From positions 1 through 8,498 of the forward strand of contig DEFK01000034.1 in the NCBI GenBank assembly GCA_002350765.1: a stretch of 8,498 nt of DNA. Reading direction: 5' to 3'. The first letter of the stretch is position 1; each line of letters starts with the position of its first letter. Below the pieces are notes generated by a model. It ran no database searches. It saw only the letters and a program-made list of their open reading frames with translations, and was not told where the DNA came from. The translations under genes were made by a program, and so were the position numbers. This document shows positions 4,294 through 8,498 of this stretch, piece by piece. The stretch comes from Ruminococcaceae bacterium UBA2854 (GTDB lineage Bacteria; Bacillota; Clostridia; Oscillospirales; Acutalibacteraceae).

Positions 4294-7203
4294 ATGAAAC
4301 TCGGTCTTGATATCGGTTCAACTACCATTAAATGCGTGGTTCTTGATGACGACAATAATTTATTATACAGTACATACCAGCGCCATTATTCCCAGATTAC
4401 GGAGAAAATCGGCGAGATTCTCGAGCTCGTAAGAAGCGAGGTTGAGGGCGTTGAAAACGCCGACGTCGCTATGTCGGGAAGCGCGGGAATGGGCGTTGCG
4501 GAAAGCTGCGGTATAGACTTCGTGCAGGAGGTTTACGCTACGCGTGTAGCCGCTAATACCTTTATCCCAGGTACCGATTGTGTAATCGAGCTCGGCGGAG
4601 AGGACGCTAAAATTCTTTTCCTTTCGGGCGGACTTGAGGTACGAATGAACGGTACATGCGCGGGTGGTACGGGAGCGTTTATCGACCAGATGGCGACGCT
4701 TCTGAATGTTCCTCTCGAGGATATGGATGAGCTCGCTAAGCAGTACGAAAAGACATATACTATCGCTTCGCGCTGCGGTGTATTCGCTAAGACGGATATC
4801 CAGCCTCTCTTAAACCAGGGCGCTCGTAAGGCTGATATAGCCGAGAGTATCTTTAACGCGGTTGTGTCGCAGACTGTCGCGGGACTTGCCCAGGGACGTG
4901 AGATCGAAGGCCAGGTTGTATATCTCGGCGGCCCGCTTACCTTTATGAGCGAGCTTAGAAACTGCTTCGACAAGACCTTAAAAACCAAGGGTATCTGTCC
5001 CGAAAACTCGCTCTACTACGTTGCTTGCGGAGCGGCGCTTTGCAGTAAAAAACCAATTAACTTCGATGAGATTATAGAGAAGGTTAAAAATTATACAGGT
5101 ACGGGCAACTTCGCGTTTAACCCTCCGCTTTTCGAGAGCGAGGAGGATTACAATAAATTTATCGAGCGCCATAGCAAGGCTCATGTTGAAACGAAGGACT
5201 TAAAGAGCTATAAGGGTAAGGCGTATATCGGTATGGACTCGGGCTCGACTACCGTAAAGGCGGTTGTGCTTTCCGAGAACTGCGACCTGCTTTATTCCGA
5301 ATATATGCCGTCTAAGGGAAATCCCGTTGAGCTTATTAAGGGTTTCCTCGAAAAGGTTTACGAGATTAACCCCGATTTGGACGTAGCGTCCTCAGCCGTT
5401 ACAGGCTACGGCGAGGATATAATTAAGAACGCTTTTTCCGTTGATTACGGTATCGTTGAGACGATAGCGCACTTTACCGCCGCTAAGCATTTTATGCCCG
5501 ACGTACAGTTCGTTATCGACATCGGCGGACAGGATATCAAGTGCTTTAAAATCCATAACGGTACTATAGATAACCTGTTCCTGAACGAGGCTTGTTCCTC
5601 GGGTTGCGGAAGCTTTTTACAGACCTTCGCGAACGCGCTCGGATATTCTATCGAGGACTTCGCCAACAAGGGAATTTTCGCTAAGCATCCCGTTGACCTC
5701 GGCTCACGCTGTACGGTATTTATGAACAGCTCCGTAAAGCAGGCTCAGAAGGACGGCGCGACCATCGAGGATATTTCCGCGGGACTTTCGCTTTCTGTTG
5801 TAAAGAACGCTTTGTATAAGGTTATCAGAGCGACCTCGCCCGATGAGCTCGGACGACGTGTCGTAGTACAGGGCGGTACATTCCTTAACAACGCCGTGCT
5901 CCGCGCATTCGAGCAGGAGATGGGCGTTGAGGTTGTAAGAAGTAATATCGCGGGACTTATGGGCGCTTACGGCGCGGCGCTTTACGCGATGAATAAGGTT
6001 AAGGCTAAAGAAAACCCGAAATCGACTATAGCCGATAAAAATTATCTCGAAAACTTCGTACACGAGATTAAGGTAACGAACTGCGGACTTTGTAACAACA
6101 ACTGCCGTCTTACTATAAACACATTCTCGGGCGGTAAGAAGTTTATCGCGGGCAACCGCTGTGAGCGTCCGATTACCAAAAAAGCTCCGAATAACGACAG
6201 AAATATTTTTGAATATAAACTGAAATTATTATCCGAATATGAGCCTCAGGAGGGCAGACGCGGTACTGTCGGAATCCCGATGGGACTTAATATGTATGAG
6301 CTGCTGCCGTTCTGGTGGAGATTCTTTACCGAGCTGGGCTTTAAGGTAGTCCATTCCCCGTACTCCAACCGTAAGATTTACCAGAAAGGCCAGCAGACTA
6401 TCCCGAGCGATACCGTCTGCTTCCCCGCAAAGCTGATACACGGCCATGTACAGTGGCTTTTAGACCAGGGAATCGAGAATATTTTCTATCCCTGTATGTC
6501 CTATAACTTCGACGAGGGTATGAGCGATAACCACTACAACTGTCCTGTAGTCGCGTACTATCCCGAGGTTATCAAGAATAATATGAAGGGTATAAGGGAT
6601 ATAAACTTCATTATGCCGTACCTCGGAATCCACCGTCCGAAGGACTTCCCTAAAAAGGCGTACGAGAATTTAAGCCGTTACTTCCCGAGCCTGACTATAG
6701 GCGAGGTTAAGTCAGCCGCTAAAGCCGCGTATAAGGAATACGCCGACTACTTCTCAAGACTTCGTATCCGCGGTGATGAGATTATTAACGAGGCTGAACA
6801 GAACGGCAGGGAGATTATCGTGCTTTCGGGACGTCCGTACCATATCGACCCCGAAATCAACCACGGTATAGATAAGCTTATCGCGGGCTTTAACGTAAGC
6901 GTTGTAAGCGAGGATGTCGTAAGCGCGAGAGCGCCGCATTTCAATACGGCGGTACTTAACCAGTGGACTTACCATTCCCGCCTTTACGCCGCGGCGAATT
7001 ATATCTCTACCCGCGACGATATGCAGCTCGTTCAGCTTGTATCGTTCGGCTGCGGAGTTGACGCGATTACCACCGACGAGGTAAGAGAGATTCTCGAGCG
7101 CAACGGCAAGATTTATACACAGATCAAGATAGACGAAATTACAAACCTTGGCGCGGTAAAGATCAGGATAAGAAGTCTTTTATCCGCGATAGAAAAGGAA
7201 TAG
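4294..7203 (+). CDS. Tandem acyl-CoA dehydratase activase fused to DUF2229-like region
   Basis: This 969-aa cytoplasmic protein is of the HgdC/BadF-BcrA class. These ATPases hydrolyse ATP to push one electron to very low potential for a dehydratase or reductase partner. ASKHA module 1 (about 1-255) has the phosphate loop LDIGSTTIK (5-13), GGEDAKI (101-107), C122 in GTCAGGTGAF and C161 in SRCGVFAKTD. Module 2 (about 308-568) has GMDSGSTTVK (313-322), IGGQDIK (410-416), C434 and C438 in EACSSGCGSF, and C473 in SRCTVFMNSS. C122/C161 and C434/C473 are each 39 residues apart, as are the cluster ligands C127/C166 of Acidaminococcus HgdC. Residues about 590-969 form a DUF2229-like region with C597, C600, C604 and C623, then C709, C734, C750 and C920. 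The next gene follows after 7 bases. No CoA-transferase or HgdAB genes are in view, so the substrate is unknown. Codons are much more GC-rich than in the 2180-3729 genes. Confidence 0.9.
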   Translation: MKLGLDIGSTTIKCVVLDDDNNLLYSTYQRHYSQITEKIGEILELVRSEVEGVENADVAMSGSAGMGVAESCGIDFVQEVYATRVAANTFIPGTDCVIELGGEDAKILFLSGGLEVRMNGTCAGGTGAFIDQMATLLNVPLEDMDELAKQYEKTYTIASRCGVFAKTDIQPLLNQGARKADIAESIFNAVVSQTVAGLAQGREIEGQVVYLGGPLTFMSELRNCFDKTLKTKGICPENSLYYVACGAALCSKKPINFDEIIEKVKNYTGTGNFAFNPPLFESEEDYNKFIERHSKAHVETKDLKSYKGKAYIGMDSGSTTVKAVVLSENCDLLYSEYMPSKGNPVELIKGFLEKVYEINPDLDVASSAVTGYGEDIIKNAFSVDYGIVETIAHFTAAKHFMPDVQFVIDIGGQDIKCFKIHNGTIDNLFLNEACSSGCGSFLQTFANALGYSIEDFANKGIFAKHPVDLGSRCTVFMNSSVKQAQKDGATIEDISAGLSLSVVKNALYKVIRATSPDELGRRVVVQGGTFLNNAVLRAFEQEMGVEVVRSNIAGLMGAYGAALYAMNKVKAKENPKSTIADKNYLENFVHEIKVTNCGLCNNNCRLTINTFSGGKKFIAGNRCERPITKKAPNNDRNIFEYKLKLLSEYEPQEGRRGTVGIPMGLNMYELLPFWWRFFTELGFKVVHSPYSNRKIYQKGQQTIPSDTVCFPAKLIHGHVQWLLDQGIENIFYPCMSYNFDEGMSDNHYNCPVVAYYPEVIKNNMKGIRDINFIMPYLGIHRPKDFPKKAYENLSRYFPSLTIGEVKSAAKAAYKEYADYFSRLRIRGDEIINEAEQNGREIIVLSGRPYHIDPEINHGIDKLIAGFNVSVVSEDVVSARAPHFNTAVLNQWTYHSRLYAAANYISTRDDMQLVQLVSFGCGVDAITTDEVREILERNGKIYTQIKIDEITNLGAVKIRIRSLLSAIEKE

Positions 7204-7210
7204 TGATATT

Positions 7211-8476
7211 ATGGCAGAACTAAAATATGACGAAAACGGCCGCTTACTTTTTACTAAGGAGATGAAGGACGAGGGCTATAAAATCCTCGCTCCGTCAATG
7301 GCGCCTATTCATTTCAGCATTATTAAAAACGTATTTATCCACGCGGGCTATAACCTTGAGCTTGTCGATACTACAGGCCCCGAGATTGCGCAGACAGGCT
7401 TAAAATACGTGCATAACGATACCTGTTATCCCGCGCTTTTGGTTATCGGCCAGCTTATCCACGCGTTGCAGTCGGGTAAGTACGACGTAAATAAAACCGC
7501 GCTTATGATTACCCAGACAGGCGGCGGCTGCCGAGCGAGCAACTATATTTTCCTGCTTAGAAAGGCGCTTAAAAAAGCGGGCTTCCCGCAGGTTCCCGTT
7601 ATCTCGCTTTCGATGGGTATGGAGAAGAACCCGGGCTTCCACTTAACCGTTCCGCTTATAAGAAGGTTTGTAGCGGGGCTTGTTTACGGCGACGCGCTTA
7701 TGCTGCTCTCGAACCAGACTAAGCCCTACGAGGTAAATAAGGGCGAGAGTATGAAGCTTGTTAACGAATGGGTTAAAAAGCTTACGGACGAGTTCGCGAA
7801 CGGCGACAGCTACCGTCCCAAGGAAATCGGAGTTTATCTTGATAAGATTTGTAAGAGCTTCTCGAAAATCGAGCTCAATAAAACGCCGAAGGTTAAAGTC
7901 GGCGTAGTAGGCGAGATCTACGTTAAATACGCGCGTCTCGGAAATAACGATTTGGAGCAGTTCTTAGCCGAGCAGGATTGCGAGGTTAACCTCCCCGGCA
8001 TTATGGGATTCGCGCTGTTTAAGGTTGACAACCGCCTTGAGGATATTCGTCTTTACGGCGGAAGCGCGGCTAAGTACCAGGTATGCTCGATCCTGTTTAA
8101 TTATCTTGTTAAGCTCGAGGCTATGATTATTAAATATACGAAAAAGTACGGCTTTACTCCTCCTGGAGAGTACGCCCATATTAAGAAGCTCGTAAAGCCC
8201 GTAATCGGCTACGGCTCAAAAATGGGCGAGGGCTGGCTCTTGACCGCCGAAATGCTCGAGCTCGCCGAAAGCGGCTACGAGAATATCGTATGTACCCAGC
8301 CTTTCGGATGTCTGCCGAACCATATTAACGGTAAAGGCGCTGTGCGTAAGATTAAGGAGCTTAATCCGAAAGCGAATATCGTTACTATCGACTATGATCC
8401 GGGCGCGCCGAAGGTTAACCAGGAAAACAGAATTAAACTTATGCTCGCCGTAGGTAAAGAAGAACTTGAAAAATAA
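7211..8476 (+). CDS. 2-hydroxyacyl-CoA dehydratase-like protein (C-terminal half of split activase family)
   Basis: This 421-aa cytoplasmic protein is related to the last third of the roughly 1400-aa single-chain activase/dehydratase family; 969 + 421 aa equals that size. Conserved cysteines lie in NDTCYPALLVIGQ (C72), TGGGCRASNY (C107) and CTQPFGCLPNH (C361, C367). The end carries DYDPGAPKVNQENRIKLML, which I recognise as the family's usual C-terminus. The cysteines are candidate ligands for an iron-sulfur cluster that accepts electrons from the tandem activase. The ATG lies 7 bases after the upstream stop in another frame. The only ribosome binding site is AAGGAA (7195-7200), inside the end of the upstream gene and 10 bases from the ATG, so translation is probably coupled. 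The physiological substrate is not known; annotations of dehydratase for this group are by homology only. Confidence 0.88.
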   Translation: MAELKYDENGRLLFTKEMKDEGYKILAPSMAPIHFSIIKNVFIHAGYNLELVDTTGPEIAQTGLKYVHNDTCYPALLVIGQLIHALQSGKYDVNKTALMITQTGGGCRASNYIFLLRKALKKAGFPQVPVISLSMGMEKNPGFHLTVPLIRRFVAGLVYGDALMLLSNQTKPYEVNKGESMKLVNEWVKKLTDEFANGDSYRPKEIGVYLDKICKSFSKIELNKTPKVKVGVVGEIYVKYARLGNNDLEQFLAEQDCEVNLPGIMGFALFKVDNRLEDIRLYGGSAAKYQVCSILFNYLVKLEAMIIKYTKKYGFTPPGEYAHIKKLVKPVIGYGSKMGEGWLLTAEMLELAESGYENIVCTQPFGCLPNHINGKGAVRKIKELNPKANIVTIDYDPGAPKVNQENRIKLMLAVGKEELEK

Positions 8477-8480
8477 AAAA

Positions 8481-8498
8481 GGGGCTGTCGCAAAATGA
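8481..8498 (+). terminator. First arm of a probable terminator, cut by window end
   Basis: Right after the stop codon an A run is followed by GGGGCTGTCGCAAAATGA, which ends the window. A-rich then GGGGCTGTCGCAAAA is the usual left arm of a strong terminator whose other arm would be TTTTGCGACAGCCCC plus T's. Only the left half is visible, so this is an expectation. Confidence 0.5.

Noticed and set aside
4533..8179. Long antisense open frames over the activase/dehydratase genes
   Set aside because: They lie opposite strongly conserved coding sequence with recognised motifs and show no RBS or domain of their own.

Overview
The window looks like a piece of a low-to-moderate-GC Firmicutes chromosome, most likely a Clostridia/Oscillospiraceae (Ruminococcus-like) gut anaerobe. 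This is inferred from the Gram-positive style of the 23S 3' end, strong AGGAGG-type ribosome binding sites, a Sec-exported bacterial Ig-like protein, the C-terminal tail of a BspA-type leucine-rich-repeat protein, and a large oxygen-sensitive type 2-hydroxyacyl-CoA dehydratase activase. The genus is not proven by anything seen here.

Layout. Positions 1-267 are the 3' end of a 23S rRNA gene. It is followed by a spacer and a clear intrinsic terminator at 383-413, with no 5S rRNA between them. A promoter and RBS then lead into a secreted, lysine-rich Ig-like protein (493-1626), which has its own terminator (1741-1774). From 1766 to 4102 lies an accessory segment bounded by two direct copies of a 316/317-bp intergenic repeat (1766-2081 and 3786-4102). 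Between the copies the DNA is visibly AT-rich and holds degraded or orphan genes. These are a lipoprotein gene interrupted by one in-frame TAG (2180-3163), the C-terminal stub of a leucine-rich-repeat protein (3178-3297), and a small membrane-anchored protein of unknown function (3307-3729). A further possible gene tail ends at 3785. A terminator without an intact gene in front of it (4155-4185) closes the segment.

From 4220 a good promoter drives a two-gene operon. The 969-aa protein (4294-7203) carries two ASKHA/BadF-type ATPase modules, each with the cysteine pair that holds the [4Fe-4S] cluster of HgdC-type activators, followed by a cysteine-rich DUF2229-like region. The 421-aa protein (7211-8476) continues the dehydratase-like part. 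Together they equal the roughly 1400-aa single-chain version of this family, here split at a domain border. They would form an ATP-driven low-potential electron donor plus acceptor; the substrate is unknown. The first arm of a probable terminator is cut by the window end.

The most unusual parts are: (i) the paired repeats, with a sharp switch from no substitutions to about 11% divergence; (ii) their nested structure, a heptamer array next to a 147-bp inverted-repeat element; (iii) the decayed low-GC cassette they enclose; and (iv) the tandem activase, whose two halves have identical 39-residue cysteine spacing.
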